DNA of 64,000 nucleotides from Providencia rustigianii DSM 4541 (GTDB lineage Bacteria; Pseudomonadota; Gammaproteobacteria; Enterobacterales; Enterobacteriaceae), in the NCBI RefSeq assembly GCF_000156395.1, contig NZ_GG703818.1, forward strand, positions 108,228-172,227. Reading direction: 5' to 3'. The position numbers and the translations under genes were made by a program. Positions 1-10,039 of the stretch are shown piece by piece; the stretch's first letter is position 1; every line of letters starts with the position of its first letter. The notes beneath the pieces were generated by a model. It saw only the letters and a list, made by a program, of their open reading frames with translations, was not told the origin of the DNA and searched no databases.

Positions 1-210
1 CAGGTAGTGAAGATATTGCTTCCAAAGTGGCTGGTCGAGCCCTAATTCAGCCATGAGATACGCATGTCGTTCAGGTGATAAACCGCGTTCACCCGCCATA
101 ATGGTAACCGGATCGCCCGGGATCATATGAACAAAGGCAAACGTCAGTAGCGTGATACCGATAAATGTGGGGATCACAAGCCCCAGTCGTCGGAGGATAA
201 ATTGCAGCAT
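1..210 (-). CDS. dppB: Dipeptide ABC transporter permease DppB, N-terminal part (cut by window edge)
   Basis: Only the first 70 codons are inside the window. The start codon is the complement of CAT at 208-210 and the frame stays open to base 1. The peptide begins MLQFILRRLGLVIPTF, followed by one hydrophobic segment and a periplasmic start containing IPGDPV, as in the DppB/OppB inner-membrane permease family. DppB pairs with DppC to form the channel of the dipeptide and heme-dipeptide importer fed by DppA. It lies 177 bases downstream of dppA on the same strand, the usual dppABCDF order. A hairpin in the gap probably lowers its expression relative to dppA. The identity is well supported by sequence and position; the rest of the gene is outside the window. 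Confidence 0.93.
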   Translation of the reverse strand, partial: MLQFILRRLGLVIPTFIGITLLTFAFVHMIPGDPVTIMAGERGLSPERHAYLMAELGLDQPLWKQYLHYL

Positions 211-330
211 ATCCTGAGTCTCTTTAATAATGCCGTTGACGGCTCTTAGTCCGTTTGGCTAGTCAGAAAAAACAATGTTTCCATCTGCTCACAAATAACC
301 AAATCTATCTGTTTCTTCTGGACATCAGAG

Positions 331-369
331 GAGAAAACGCCCTCCGTTACGCAAAGGCAACGAAGGGCA
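331..369 (-). terminator. Attenuating hairpin between dppA and dppB
   Basis: The arms GCCCTCCGTT (339-348) and AACGAAGGGC (359-368) pair with one mismatch around a 10-base loop. On the minus strand a short T run follows (complement of 334-337). It begins 20 bases past the dppA stop. Such a hairpin is expected to stop or protect part of the transcript, giving more binding protein than membrane components. Confidence 0.6.
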
Positions 370-387
370 TTTGCAGATTAAAAACAA

Positions 388-1998
388 TTACTTATCAATA
401 TCTACATTTTCAAAGTGGTGCTTACCTAATGGATCAACCACGTAGCCTTTGACTTCTTTGCGCACTGGCTCAAACACGGTTGAGTGAGCGATGATCAGCG
501 CTGGCGCTTGCTCGTTCATGACAACTTGAGCTTGCTTATATAGCTCAACGCGCTTGTTATGGTCAGAGGTCATTCGAGCCGGCTGAATCACATCTTCAAA
601 GCTCTGGTTACACCATTTGGAGTAGTTAGAACCTTGTTTTTTAGCTGCGCAGCTAAATAACGTAGCAAAGAAGTTATCCGGATCCCCGTTGTCGCCAGTC
701 CAACCCATCATTACAGTTTGAGGCTCGCCGCTCTTCGCACGCTTTAGGTATTCACCCCACTCATAGCTAACGACTTTTGATTTAACGCCAATCTTTGCCC
801 AGTCCGCTTGGATCATTTCAGCCATTCGGCGCGCATTTGGGTTATATGGACGTTGTACTGGCATCGCCCATAGATCGATTTCAAAACCTTCAGGGAAGCC
901 AGCTTCAGCCAGTAATTTTTTCGCTTTTTCAGGGTTGTACTCAGTATCTTTGATGCCGTCGTTATAACCCCACATAGTCGGTGGAATTAAGTTTTTCGCT
1001 TTTTGGCCTGCACCCTGATATACCGCTTGGATAATGGCATCTTTGTCCACTGCCATAGATAGTGCCTGACGGACTTTTTGGTTATCCAGTGGCTTTTTCT
1101 CAACGTTATACGAGAGATAACCCACGTTCAGACCCGGCTGTTCCATCAATGTAATTTCTTTATCATTTCTCATGCGTTCCAAATCAGCCGGATTTGGATA
1201 TGGCATGACTTGGCACTCATTTTTTTGCAATTTTGCATAACGAACAGAAGCATCAGGCGTGATAGAGAAAACTAAACGATCAATTTTCGGTACATTACCC
1301 CAATAGTTTTTATTCGCTTTATACAGAATACGGGAGTCTTTTTGATACTGTTGTAGTTCAAAAGGCCCCGTACCAATTGGGTTAAGATCCACTTTCTCTG
1401 GCGTTTTGGCTTTCATCATTTGGTCTGCATATTCCGCAGACAGGATTGATGCAAAGTCCATCGCCATATCAGCTAGGAACGGAGACTCTGGGCGAGTTAA
1501 AGTTACGCGAACGGTGTTATCATCAACTTTTTCCACTTTGTCGATAATCTTATCCATATCCATTCCCATAAAGTATTCATAGCTTCCGCCAGAAACTTTG
1601 TGATATGGATGATTAGGATCTTTTTGACGCATGAATGTGTAGATGACATCATCCGCATTAAAATCGCGACTTGGCTTGAAATCTTTGTTCGAGTGCCATT
1701 TCACCCCTTTACGAAGATGGAACGTGTAGACCTTCCCATCATCACTCACTTCCCAACTTTCAGCTAAGCCCGGTTCAATCTCTGTTGTACCCAACTTGAA
1801 TTCAACTAAGCGGTTATATAGCGGGATTGAGCTCGCATCGTAGGTGGTTCCAGAAGTGAATAGCTGCGGGTTAAACCCTTCAGGTGAACCTTCAGAGCAA
1901 TAGACTAAAGTCTTAGCTTGTACAGACGCAGAAACTGCTAATGCAGCTAATGTTAAACCGACTGTTAAAAAACCTGTCTTCTTCATAGAGAGCGTCAT
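388..1998 (-). CDS. dppA: Periplasmic dipeptide-binding protein DppA
   Basis: 536 residues, the size of E. coli DppA (535), with near-collinear identity through blocks such as [19 protein letters not shown] just after the signal peptide, [24 protein letters not shown] and [17 protein letters not shown]. An Sec signal peptide of about 32 residues ends at SVQA-K. The protein is the SBP family 5 receptor of the Dpp importer; in E. coli it also serves peptide chemotaxis and heme uptake. The start at 1998 is preferred over an internal Met (1986) because AGGAG lies eight bases upstream and the family N-terminus is collinear. The leader carries a CA-rich tract typical of GcvB small-RNA targets. dppB follows after an attenuating hairpin. 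Confidence 0.97.
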   Translation of the reverse strand: MTLSMKKTGFLTVGLTLAALAVSASVQAKTLVYCSEGSPEGFNPQLFTSGTTYDASSIPLYNRLVEFKLGTTEIEPGLAESWEVSDDGKVYTFHLRKGVKWHSNKDFKPSRDFNADDVIYTFMRQKDPNHPYHKVSGGSYEYFMGMDMDKIIDKVEKVDDNTVRVTLTRPESPFLADMAMDFASILSAEYADQMMKAKTPEKVDLNPIGTGPFELQQYQKDSRILYKANKNYWGNVPKIDRLVFSITPDASVRYAKLQKNECQVMPYPNPADLERMRNDKEITLMEQPGLNVGYLSYNVEKKPLDNQKVRQALSMAVDKDAIIQAVYQGAGQKAKNLIPPTMWGYNDGIKDTEYNPEKAKKLLAEAGFPEGFEIDLWAMPVQRPYNPNARRMAEMIQADWAKIGVKSKVVSYEWGEYLKRAKSGEPQTVMMGWTGDNGDPDNFFATLFSCAAKKQGSNYSKWCNQSFEDVIQPARMTSDHNKRVELYKQAQVVMNEQAPALIIAHSTVFEPVRKEVKGYVVDPLGKHHFENVDIDK

Positions 1999-2010
1999 TG
2001 GTAATGCTCC

Positions 2011-2034
2011 TGTGGCGTGTGGTGTTATGTTGTT
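2011..2034 (-). promoter_or_regulatory. CA-rich GcvB-type sRNA target in the dppA leader
   Basis: Read on the minus strand this is an almost G-free tract containing ACAACATAACACCACACG, ending just before the AGGAG ribosome-binding site of dppA. GcvB represses dppA in E. coli and Salmonella by pairing its GU-rich R1 region with this kind of CA-rich leader. The tract is seen directly; the pairing is inferred, because gcvB itself is not in the window. Confidence 0.6.
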
Positions 2035-2064
2035 TTATTGAATACTGAAATCTTCTTGAACAAG

Positions 2065-2081
2065 ACAGATTCCGTATCTGT
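2065..2081. repeat. Inverted repeat in the dppA leader
   Basis: ACAGAT and ATCTGT form a perfect 6-bp inverted repeat around TCCGT, 67-83 bases upstream of the dppA start. A T run follows it on the plus strand, but no plus-strand gene precedes it. It could be a leader stem or a protein site; its function is unknown. Confidence 0.35.
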
Positions 2082-2587
2082 ATTTTTTGTTATTCATTGA
2101 GCAATTAATCAACTGGAAACCATTTCGTCAATAGCATCATTCACTGCTAGCATTTAGCTTAAATAACATATTAAGAATGATTTTAGTAAAAAATCAGTTT
2201 GAAATGTTATCAAAATGTTTAATAAGTAGCCGTTAAAACCACAGAAATAATAATGAATAGATTTTTATAGGGAGGTTAAATATTTGTATATTTGTGATTA
2301 AGTGCTGAATTACTGAACGAAAATAGGGTTCAATGCAAAAAATGACGGTATAAAATTCCAAATAGAATTTATATAAAACTATTTGATAATTTATTGTTTT
2401 GCCTGTTTTTTATACGATAATGAATTATTTACTGATTTATATATCATCAAGGTGTTTTAACGAAATAGCGATTAAAATGCCAACAGGTGGATAACGAATA
2501 AAAATAAGAGGAAAGACCAAGTAAGGATTTTGAACTTCTTTATACAATCAAAAGAAATAGAGGATAAAAATGGGAATGGTAAAAACG
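2082..2587. other. Intergenic region between dppA leader and tRNA terminator
   Basis: About 500 bases of very AT-rich sequence with many stops in all frames. No gene, RNA or clear repeat is seen. It must hold the dppA promoter, but several TA-rich hexamers compete and none has a convincing -35 partner. Confidence 0.5.
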
Positions 2588-2612
2588 AAAAAACCCACCT
2601 CTATGAGGTGGG
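2588..2612 (-). terminator. Rho-independent terminator of the tRNA-Pro gene
   Basis: CCCACCTC (2594-2601) and GAGGTGGG (2605-2612) form a perfect 8-bp stem with loop TAT. On the minus strand it is followed by six T (complement of 2588-2593). It lies ten bases past the tRNA 3' end. Confidence 0.92.
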
Positions 2613-2622
2613 CTTTGGAATT

Positions 2623-2699
2623 TGGTCGGCGAGAGAGGATTCGAACCTCCGACCCACTGGTCCCAAACCAGTTGCGCTACCAAGCTGCGCTACTCGCCG
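2623..2699 (-). tRNA. proM: tRNA-Pro (anticodon UGG)
   Basis: A 77-base tRNA with encoded CCA. The 7-bp acceptor stem CGGCGAG/CTCGCCG, D arm, T arm with GGTTCGAATCC and anticodon stem ACTGG/CCAGT are all intact. The anticodon loop TTTGGGA gives anticodon TGG with G37, as in E. coli proM, which reads CCN proline codons. It stands alone, with its own promoter at 2712-2740 and terminator at 2588-2612. In E. coli the tRNA gene beside dppA is proK (CGG anticodon), so position and isoacceptor differ here. Confidence 0.97.
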
Positions 2700-2711
2700 A
2701 AAACGGTGTGA

Positions 2712-2740
2712 ATAATACTGCCAAGAATGGGGATCGTCAA
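2712..2740 (-). promoter_or_regulatory. Sigma70 promoter of the tRNA-Pro gene
   Basis: On the minus strand TTGACG (2740-2735) is followed after exactly 17 bases by TATTAT (2717-2712). Transcription would start about six bases before the mature tRNA 5' end at 2699. The near-consensus hexamers and ideal spacing fit a strong stable-RNA promoter. Confidence 0.8.
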
Positions 2741-2821
2741 CCCTATTTTTTGCTAAAACTGTTCGTATGCTGATAAAACCATCAAAATGGTATGGTTTCT
2801 TAGTTTCCGCCTCAATTTTGG

Positions 2822-2859
2822 GCAAAAAATAAGCGCTAAAAATATTTTAGCGCTTATTT
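2822..2859 (-). terminator. Terminator of the glyQS operon
   Basis: A perfect 15-bp inverted repeat (2827-2841 with 2845-2859, core AAGCGCT/AGCGCTT) has a 3-base loop. On the minus strand it ends in a T run (complement of 2824-2829). It begins about 70 bases after the glyS stop. Confidence 0.85.
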
Positions 2860-2930
2860 ATGTCTAGCTGGAGTAATTCATTTTTTTGGCATTATTTTCT
2901 TACTCAGAAAATAATTGACTAAAAATCAAT

Positions 2931-5000
2931 CTATTGCAGGACGGAAATATCTGCAACTTTTAAGAATAACTCGCGAAGCTGGCTTAATAACGTTAAGCGG
3001 TTATTACGTACAGCGGGATCTTCATCCATAACCATGACATTCGCGAAGAACTCATCAACCACTTCACGTAAAGAGGCTAACTCAACCAATGCTTCTTGGT
3101 AATTACGCTCTGCAAACATCGGGGCCAATTTATCTTGCAGTACAACTAGATGCGTTGCTAATTTCACTTCTTCAGGTGTTTTCAGAACAGAAGCTAACAC
3201 GCTATCCGCGAGTTTTTCATCTGACTTACTCAAGATATTAGAGACACGTTTGTTTGCAGCTGCTAACGCTTGAGCTTCATCTAAAGAGCGGAAATGCGTC
3301 ACCGCTTTTACTCGTGCGTCAAAATCAGCAGGCTGAGTTGGACGACGTGCTAACACAGCTTGGATGGCATCAATGCTATAGCCCAATTCTTGGTACCAAG
3401 AACGGAAGCGACCCAGCATAAACTCAACCACATCATCGACCACATTTTTGTTTGTCAGTTTATCGCCATACAGACGTACCGCTTCTTGTGTCATTTCAAC
3501 AAGATCAAGCTGGTAGCCTTTCTCAACAATAATACGTAACACACCCAGTGCTGCGCGGCGTAAAGCAAATGGGTCTTTATCCCCTTTAGGGTGCTGACCA
3601 ATACCGAAAATACCAGCAAGGGTATCCATTTTTTCTGCTAATGCTAATGCCGCAGAAACATCGGTAGATGGCAATTCATCACCTGCAAAACGTGGCTGAT
3701 ATTGTTCTTTTAGTGCTAAAGCAACATCTTCTGACTCACCATCGTGGCGAGCATAGTGCATGCCCATAACACCTTGAGTATCAGTGAATTCAAAGACCAT
3801 ATTGGTCATCAAATCACATTTCGCCAGTAAGCCTGCACGGGTTGCATGGTTAACATCTGCCCCAATTTTACTCGCGATCCAGCCTGATAAAGCTTCTAAA
3901 CGGTCGGTTTTATCACGTAATGTTCCCAGTTGCTGCTGGAACAATACGGTTTCTAAGCGTGGCAAATTATCTTCTAAACGCTGCTTACGGTCAGTTTTAA
4001 AGAAAAACTCCGCATCCGCTAAACGTGGACGAACCACTTTTTCGTTACCAGAGATAATTTGTTGTGGATCAGAAGACTCAATATTTGCCACAAAGATAAA
4101 GTTTGGCATTAATTTGCCAGCATTATCATAAACAGGGAAATATTTTTGGTCGCCTTTCATGGTATAGACCAGCGCTTCTGAAGGAACGTCTAAGAACTTC
4201 TCTTCAAATTTTGCCGTTAATACTACAGGCCACTCAACCAGAGAAGTCACTTCCTCCAGCAAGCTTTCTGTTAAATCAGCTTTACCACCCAGCGCCTGAG
4301 CAGCTTTTTCTGAGTCCGCTTTAATTGTCGCTTTTCGTGTTTCATAGTCAGCGATGACTTTACCGCGTTCACGAAGAATTTCTGGGTATTGGTCCGCGTT
4401 GTCGATAGTAAACTCAGCTTCACCCATAAAACGGTGACCACGGATAGTACGACCGCTCTTGATACCAAGAATTTCACCTTCAACAACATCGCTGCCAAGA
4501 AGTAAAGTGACCGTATGTACTGGGCGTACAAACTGGGTTTCTTTATCTGCCCAACGCATTAATTTTGGAATCGGTAATTTCGACAGTGAACGGCTAACCA
4601 TATCAATCAGTAATTCACTGACAGCTTGCCCTTTCATTTGAGCACGATACAGTAACCACTCACCTTTATCCGTCGTTAAACGCTCAGCTTGATCTACCGT
4701 GATCCCACAACCACGAGCCCAACCTTCAGCCGCTTTAGTTGGTTTACCTTCGGCATCAAATGCTTGAGAAATCGCTGGACCACGCTTTTCAACTTCGCGA
4801 TCTGGCTGAGCAGCTGCAAGATTTGCCACTTTTAGAGCCAAACGACGAGGTGCTGCAAACCAAGTTACGGCACCATGAGAAATATCTGCGCCATCTAATT
4901 CAGCAGTAAAATTTGCTGCAAAGGATTCGGCTAATGAACGAAGAGCCTTCGGCGGTAACTCTTCTGTGCCGATTTCCACAAGGAAAGTCTGTTGAGTCAT
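2931..5000 (-). CDS. glyS: Glycyl-tRNA synthetase beta subunit
   Basis: 689 residues, the same length as E. coli GlyS. It begins [23 protein letters not shown], the conserved N-terminus of the beta chain. The family has B3/4-like, HD-like, body-tail and C-terminal anticodon-binding DALR-like domains; the region near residue 395 reads [13 protein letters not shown] and the C-terminus ends in [14 protein letters not shown]. Together with GlyQ it forms the alpha2beta2 enzyme that charges tRNA-Gly in the cytoplasm. It starts nine bases after the glyQ stop, so the two are co-transcribed and probably translated in balance. A strong hairpin terminator follows. Confidence 0.98.
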   Translation of the reverse strand: MTQQTFLVEIGTEELPPKALRSLAESFAANFTAELDGADISHGAVTWFAAPRRLALKVANLAAAQPDREVEKRGPAISQAFDAEGKPTKAAEGWARGCGITVDQAERLTTDKGEWLLYRAQMKGQAVSELLIDMVSRSLSKLPIPKLMRWADKETQFVRPVHTVTLLLGSDVVEGEILGIKSGRTIRGHRFMGEAEFTIDNADQYPEILRERGKVIADYETRKATIKADSEKAAQALGGKADLTESLLEEVTSLVEWPVVLTAKFEEKFLDVPSEALVYTMKGDQKYFPVYDNAGKLMPNFIFVANIESSDPQQIISGNEKVVRPRLADAEFFFKTDRKQRLEDNLPRLETVLFQQQLGTLRDKTDRLEALSGWIASKIGADVNHATRAGLLAKCDLMTNMVFEFTDTQGVMGMHYARHDGESEDVALALKEQYQPRFAGDELPSTDVSAALALAEKMDTLAGIFGIGQHPKGDKDPFALRRAALGVLRIIVEKGYQLDLVEMTQEAVRLYGDKLTNKNVVDDVVEFMLGRFRSWYQELGYSIDAIQAVLARRPTQPADFDARVKAVTHFRSLDEAQALAAANKRVSNILSKSDEKLADSVLASVLKTPEEVKLATHLVVLQDKLAPMFAERNYQEALVELASLREVVDEFFANVMVMDEDPAVRNNRLTLLSQLRELFLKVADISVLQ

Positions 5001-5009
5001 GACAGCCTC

Positions 5010-5918
5010 TTAGTTCTTATGACACATAGGGAAACCCAGCGCTTCACGAGAAGCATAATAAGCTTCTGCAACCCCTTTAGTCAGGGTACGAATACGTAAA
5101 ATATAGCGCTGGCGTTCGGTTACTGAAATAGCCTTACGGGCATCCAGTAAGTTAAAAGTATGAGCAGCCTTGAGAATACGCTCATACGCAGGAAGCGGCA
5201 GAGGAGTCTCTAATGAAAGTAAGTATTGGGCTTCTTTTTCATACTCTTCGAAACATTTGAATAAGAAATCAACGTTTGCATATTCAAAGTTATAGGTAGA
5301 TTGCTCAACCTCGTTTTGATGATAAATATCACCATAAGTGGTTTTGCCCAGAGGGCCATCGCACCAAACAAGATCGTAGACGCTATCAACGCCTTGAATA
5401 TACATGGCAAGACGTTCAAGGCCGTAAGTGATTTCACCCGTTACAGGTTTACACTCAAGCCCACCCACTTGCTGGAAGTAAGTAAATTGAGTGACTTCCA
5501 TACCGTTTAACCAAACTTCCCAGCCCAGTCCCCACGCACCTAATGTTGGGTTTTCCCAGTTATCCTCAACAAAGCGGATATCATGAACCGTTGGATCAAC
5601 ACCCAGCTCTTTTAATGAGCCTAAGTAGAGTTCTTGGATGTTGTCAGGTGATGGCTTAATGATTACCTGAAACTGGTAATAATGTTGTAAACGGTTTGGG
5701 TTTTCGCCGTAGCGACCATCAGTTGGTCGGCGAGATGGCTGCACATAAGCTGCCGCAATAGGCTCTGGACCTAAAGCGCGCAAACACGTCATTGGGTGTG
5801 AAGTACCAGCGCCGACTTCCATGTCCAGTGGTTGAACAATGGTACAGCCTTGGCGCGCCCAGTAATCCTGTAATGTCAGGATAAGACCTTGGAAGGTTTT
5901 GGTATCAAACTTTTGCAT
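5010..5918 (-). CDS. glyQ: Glycyl-tRNA synthetase alpha subunit
   Basis: 302 residues, close to E. coli GlyQ (303). The N-terminus [25 protein letters not shown] and the block [25 protein letters not shown] are hallmarks of the class II catalytic alpha chain, which holds the glycine and ATP sites. Motifs [19 protein letters not shown] and [17 protein letters not shown] are complete. It is the first gene of the glyQS operon, with GGAT as a modest Shine-Dalgarno just before the ATG. The upstream 200 bases to tag form a divergent control region without an obvious consensus promoter. Confidence 0.98.
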   Translation of the reverse strand: MQKFDTKTFQGLILTLQDYWARQGCTIVQPLDMEVGAGTSHPMTCLRALGPEPIAAAYVQPSRRPTDGRYGENPNRLQHYYQFQVIIKPSPDNIQELYLGSLKELGVDPTVHDIRFVEDNWENPTLGAWGLGWEVWLNGMEVTQFTYFQQVGGLECKPVTGEITYGLERLAMYIQGVDSVYDLVWCDGPLGKTTYGDIYHQNEVEQSTYNFEYANVDFLFKCFEEYEKEAQYLLSLETPLPLPAYERILKAAHTFNLLDARKAISVTERQRYILRIRTLTKGVAEAYYASREALGFPMCHKN

Positions 5919-6118
5919 GTTAGATCCGCACGCGATACGTGAAATTTAAGAAAGTGTCCAGTATACCCGTTGACCGTCAGATATACAGCAATGAATACAT
6001 CTGTAATCATTCTAAAAAGGAAAAAAATTAATTCCACCCCTTTAAAACTGGTTATTTATCCAGTATAAAGAAGTTATTCTTGGTCTCAAGCGTAACCTCA
6101 TTAGAAAAAGGATGAAAA

Positions 6119-6697
6119 ATGGAAACATCACCAATTCGCTGCCACTGGGTTAACCAAGACCCGGAATATATTGCTTATCATGATAATGAATGGGGTAAAC
6201 CCACCAAAGACAGTCTACAACTCTTCGAAATGATTTGTTTGGAAGGACAACAAGCGGGACTTTCTTGGTATACGATTTTAAAGAAACGCCAAGGATACCG
6301 AGAATTGTTTCATCAATTTGTTCCTGAAAAAGTGGTATTAATGAATGACTCTGATATTGAGCGCTTGATGCAAGATCCTCGAATTATTCGTAATCGCTTA
6401 AAAATCAATGCCATTATTGAAAATGCAAAAGCCTATTTGGATATGCAAAAAAATGGTGAGGATTTTTCCACATTCATTTGGGAGTCAGTAAACCACCAGC
6501 CAATTGTGAATAAATGGACAGAATCAAGCCAAGTTCCAGCAGAAACTGAATTATCTAAAAATTTATCAAAAACTCTAAAAAAACGGGGTTTTAAATTTGT
6601 GGGTTCGATCACTTGTTATGCTTTTATGCAGGCAACTGGTATGCAGGCAACTGGCATGGTAAATGACCATTTGGTGAATTGTTGCCAATATAGATAA
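6119..6697 (+). CDS. tag: DNA-3-methyladenine glycosylase I
   Basis: 192 residues, slightly longer than E. coli Tag (187). The blocks CHWVNQDPEYIAYHDNEWG, FEMICLEGQQAGLSW and LKKRGFKFVGS define the family, which excises 3-methyladenine from alkylated DNA. The zinc-site residues are visible: Cys and His near the N-terminus, and His and Cys in VNDHLVNCC near the C-terminus. Just before this last motif the pentapeptide MQATG occurs twice in tandem, whereas E. coli has one copy; it results from a 15-bp tandem duplication. The insertion lengthens the segment leading into the zinc ligands, so activity is uncertain. AAAGGA lies about seven bases before the ATG. The gene is single and divergent from glyQ. 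Confidence 0.93.
   Translation: METSPIRCHWVNQDPEYIAYHDNEWGKPTKDSLQLFEMICLEGQQAGLSWYTILKKRQGYRELFHQFVPEKVVLMNDSDIERLMQDPRIIRNRLKINAIIENAKAYLDMQKNGEDFSTFIWESVNHQPIVNKWTESSQVPAETELSKNLSKTLKKRGFKFVGSITCYAFMQATGMQATGMVNDHLVNCCQYR
6626..6655 (+). repeat. 15-bp tandem duplication inside tag
   Basis: ATGCAGGCAACTGG is followed by T in the first copy (6626-6640) and C in the second (6641-6655), otherwise identical. It stays in frame and adds one MQATG copy next to the zinc-binding motif. Confidence 0.95.
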
Positions 6698-6901
6698 ATC
6701 AGTATTTATTGATGCCCCCACGTTTATAATAAGAGAAATAGACCAATATTTTTTAATATATTAAATCAAAAAACCACTACCATTAGTTTAATTGATATTT
6801 TATTTCCAAAAAATCTCTAATTAAGCTATTGAACTCCAGAGGGGAGCAAGGTATGTTTTAAATTCCATTAACAATCTAATAAACCTATGTGAATTAATAC
6901 G

Positions 6902-8158
6902 ATGAATTTTTCTAAATTTGGTAATAAATTTGCTAAAAATTCAGGGATTTCAGAATTAATGAAAGACCTGAATGAAGGCATAAGGACTCCGGGCTCAATT
7001 ATGCTTGGAGGTGGTAACCCTGCTCATATCCCTGAAATGGATACCTACTTCCAGACTTTACTCGCTGACATGTGTGAAAATGGAAAATTGACGGACACAT
7101 TATGTAATTACGATGGTCCTCAAGGCAAAGATGCCATGTTGAAAGCGCTAGCGGCAACCCTAAAAGCAAAACTAGGCTGGAATATCAGTGCAAAAAATAT
7201 CGCACTCACTAATGGCAGCCAAAGTGCCTTTTTCTACCTATTTAACTTGCTAGCTGGTCGTTTTGAAGATGGTATCAAGCGTAAAGTTCTATTCCCTATT
7301 GCTCCTGAATACGTGGGTTATGCCGATTCAGGGTTAGATGAAGATTTATTTGTTGCAAATAAACCTCAGATTGAATTTTTGCCTGACGGACAATTTAAAT
7401 ATCACGTTGATTTTAATACATTAGAAATCACGGAAGATATTGGCGTTATTTGTGTTTCTCGACCAACAAACCCAACAGGTAATGTTATTACCGATGAAGA
7501 AGTTGAGCACCTCGATCAACTAGCCAAGCAACATAATATTCCATTACTGATTGATAACGCTTACGGTGTTCCTTTTCCTGGAATTATCTTTAGCGATGCA
7601 ACACCATTTTGGAATGAAAATGTCATTCTGTGCATGAGTTTATCAAAACTCGGTTTGCCAGGAACACGTTGTGGGATCATCATTGGTAACGAAGAATTGA
7701 TCGATGCTGTGAGTAATATGAATGGCATTATCAGCCTTGCACCGGGAGGGATTGGACCGGCATTAGCACTTGAAATGATCCAGCGTGATGACCTGTTTAA
7801 TCTGTCCCAAAATGTTGTGGGGCCGTTCTATAAAAAACGCGTTGAAGAAGTCATTAAAATTATTCGACGCTATATTCCAGAAGAGAAGTGCCTGATCCAC
7901 AAACCTGAAGGTGCTATTTTCTTATGGTTATGGTTTAAAGACCTACCTATCAGTAGTTTAGAATTATATCGCCGTTTGAAAGCTCGTGGTGTTTTAATGG
8001 TGCCGGGTCACTATTTCTTCCCGGGAATCGAAGATAATTGGCAGCATGCCCATGAATGTATGCGCATGAACTACGTACCAGAACCAGAAAAAATTGAGCA
8101 AGGTATCAAAATCCTTGCTCAAGAATTAGAGAAAGCGTTTCAAGAATCTGAACACTAA
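6902..8158 (+). CDS. avtA: Valine-pyruvate aminotransferase
   Basis: 418 residues, as E. coli AvtA (417), collinear from end to end. Fold-type I PLP aminotransferase: the cofactor Lys lies in CMSLSKLGLPGTRCG, the PLP-contacting Asn and Asp in SRPTNPTGN and IDNAYG, and the C-terminal substrate Arg in ECMRMNYVPEPE. It transfers amino groups between valine (and related amino acids) and pyruvate, linking alanine and valine synthesis (transaminase C). The region before the ATG lacks a clear Shine-Dalgarno. About 50 bases upstream a strong GGGGAG element instead precedes a two-codon ORF (ATG TTT TAA at 6853-6861). The gene appears monocistronic. Confidence 0.96.
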   Translation: MNFSKFGNKFAKNSGISELMKDLNEGIRTPGSIMLGGGNPAHIPEMDTYFQTLLADMCENGKLTDTLCNYDGPQGKDAMLKALAATLKAKLGWNISAKNIALTNGSQSAFFYLFNLLAGRFEDGIKRKVLFPIAPEYVGYADSGLDEDLFVANKPQIEFLPDGQFKYHVDFNTLEITEDIGVICVSRPTNPTGNVITDEEVEHLDQLAKQHNIPLLIDNAYGVPFPGIIFSDATPFWNENVILCMSLSKLGLPGTRCGIIIGNEELIDAVSNMNGIISLAPGGIGPALALEMIQRDDLFNLSQNVVGPFYKKRVEEVIKIIRRYIPEEKCLIHKPEGAIFLWLWFKDLPISSLELYRRLKARGVLMVPGHYFFPGIEDNWQHAHECMRMNYVPEPEKIEQGIKILAQELEKAFQESEH

Positions 8159-8174
8159 TCCTATTAGAAGACGT

Positions 8175-8206
8175 TAAAAAAAGCCCTTTCCATCAAAGAA
8201 AGGGCT
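8175..8206 (-). terminator. Minus-strand terminator downstream of yidE
   Basis: AGCCCTTTC (8182-8190) and GAAAGGGCT (8198-8206) pair over a 7-base loop. The T tract is on the minus strand (complement of 8175-8181), so it faces yidE although it lies about 175 bases past its stop and only 24 bases past avtA. On the plus strand it would be a hairpin without a U tract. Confidence 0.75.
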
Positions 8207-8380
8207 AAAAATTAGCGAGAACTCCATAATTTAAATCGAATATATTTGTTCAAGACAAATACTATTCATGGGTATTAAAACACTTTTCAGATACGATTTA
8301 TGGCTGGAACAAAGCCCAATTCTTCCCCTATATAGACGGATACTTTTCTTTTTATTCCCAATAATTTTTCTATCTAAATA

Positions 8381-10039
8381 TCATAATGCCCAAAATACAA
8401 TGGCTAACAGCTGGGGTGAAATTATGCGAAGAAACATCGCCAAGGGATAGACCGTCGCATAAGAAAGAGCCGGAGCACCACTTGTTGGGTGAATATTATT
8501 AGCAAATGCTAATGCCGGAGGATCTGTCATTGAACCCGCAAGCACCCCACACAAGCTCAAGTAATTCATTTTACCAAAAACCCGCGCCACGATACCTGTA
8601 ACAAATAATGGAATAAACGTGATTAATAACCCATATCCAACCCATGTTAAACCATCACCATGAATGAGAGTTTCAATAAAATCCCCTCCCGAATTCAGCC
8701 CAACTACGGCTAAAAACATTACTATTCCTAACTCACGTAATGCCAAGTTTGCACTCGGTGGCATAAACCAATAGAGTCGACCAATAGTGCCTATCCGCCC
8801 TAAAATCAAGGCAACCACTAAAGGTCCACCGGCTAGACCCAGCTTTAAAGCAGCTGGAAAACCAGGAAGAAAAATGGGTATAGAACCTAAAACAACACCT
8901 AAACCAATACCAATGAAAACTGGCAGCATCTGAACTTGCTGTAATTTTTGTTTAGCGTTTCCAAGTAAAGCGGTCACCGCTTCAATTGATTCTGGGCGAC
9001 CCACAATATTGAGAATGTCCCCGAACTGTAGAACCGAATTGTTACTTGCAACTAAATCAATCCCTGTACGATTTAATCGCGTGACTACCACATCATATTT
9101 CTGTTTTAAATTCAGTTCTTTCAGCCTTTTACTCAACACAGCATCATTTGTAACTACCACACGAACTGAATGCAATACAGAGCTGGATGTCGATAAAGAA
9201 GCATCCACCTCCTCCCCTAATATCAAACGAACTTTATTTAAATCTTCTTTTAATCCGACAACATGAAGTAAATCGCCAAGATGAATTTCAGTGTTTGGTT
9301 GAGGCACCATCAACATTTCACCACGTTTTAGTCTCGAACAAACGATTTCTTCGCTACCTAACATAGGAATATCTTGCATCATCAAACCATCGAGATTGGC
9401 ATTGCGTACCGCAATATTCATGGTTTGTAGCGCATCACGATATTGAACATTCGAGCTATTAAACTCGGCAGCTTCTTTATCTACACCAATACGGAAAATA
9501 ACCCGTATTAGCCACATCACCAGTAAAATACCACAAATTCCCATAGGATAAGCCATGGCATAACCCATACCCATTTGCCCCACTAAGCTAGGGTCAGAGC
9601 CTAAGTCAGATAGGATCTGTTGACCCGCACCAAGAGAGGGGGTATTGGTTACCGCACCAGAAAAAATCCCTAAAATAATCGGTAAAGGAATATTTGCGAC
9701 TTTATAGATCACCGCCGTCACTACGGCACCAAGGATCACGATCATCAAGGCAAAACCATTTAGTTTTAAGCCTGAGACGCGCAGAGAAGAGAAAAAGCCG
9801 GGGCCGACTTGTATCCCGATGGTATAAACAAACAGGATCAATCCAAATTCTTGAATAAAATGTAGCATGTCGTTATTTAGCAGCAAGCCATAGCTTTTAG
9901 CAAAATGACCAACAATAATGCCACCAAACAGTACGCCACCAATCCCCAAACCTACATTACGGATCTTCCAGTTACCAATCCATAGGCCTAATGCAGCAGC
10001 TAATGCTAATAAACTCACAGTAAGAGCTAATTCACTCAT
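8381..10039 (-). CDS. yidE: Putative transporter YidE (AspT/YbjL antiporter family)
   Basis: 552 residues, as E. coli YidE (553). The architecture is typical: an N-terminal membrane half of about five helices, two cytoplasmic RCK_C (TrkA-C-like) domains around residues 190-370, and a second membrane half of about five helices to the C-terminus. Each membrane half carries the family's duplicated antiporter domain; conserved [14 protein letters not shown] and [13 protein letters not shown] are its two copies. The substrate of YidE is not established; relatives exchange aspartate and alanine. In E. coli it lies next to ibpB-ibpA-yidQ, but here yidQ is reached directly. Confidence 0.93.
   Translation of the reverse strand: MSELALTVSLLALAAALGLWIGNWKIRNVGLGIGGVLFGGIIVGHFAKSYGLLLNNDMLHFIQEFGLILFVYTIGIQVGPGFFSSLRVSGLKLNGFALMIVILGAVVTAVIYKVANIPLPIILGIFSGAVTNTPSLGAGQQILSDLGSDPSLVGQMGMGYAMAYPMGICGILLVMWLIRVIFRIGVDKEAAEFNSSNVQYRDALQTMNIAVRNANLDGLMMQDIPMLGSEEIVCSRLKRGEMLMVPQPNTEIHLGDLLHVVGLKEDLNKVRLILGEEVDASLSTSSSVLHSVRVVVTNDAVLSKRLKELNLKQKYDVVVTRLNRTGIDLVASNNSVLQFGDILNIVGRPESIEAVTALLGNAKQKLQQVQMLPVFIGIGLGVVLGSIPIFLPGFPAALKLGLAGGPLVVALILGRIGTIGRLYWFMPPSANLALRELGIVMFLAVVGLNSGGDFIETLIHGDGLTWVGYGLLITFIPLFVTGIVARVFGKMNYLSLCGVLAGSMTDPPALAFANNIHPTSGAPALSYATVYPLAMFLRIISPQLLAIVFWAL

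Noticed and set aside
2530-2825. Several short open frames across the tRNA-Pro gene
   Set aside because: They cross the tRNA and its terminator and match no protein family.
8268-8450. 60-codon plus-strand frame between avtA and yidE
   Set aside because: It runs into the yidE coding end on the other strand, has no clear ribosome-binding site and resembles no known protein.
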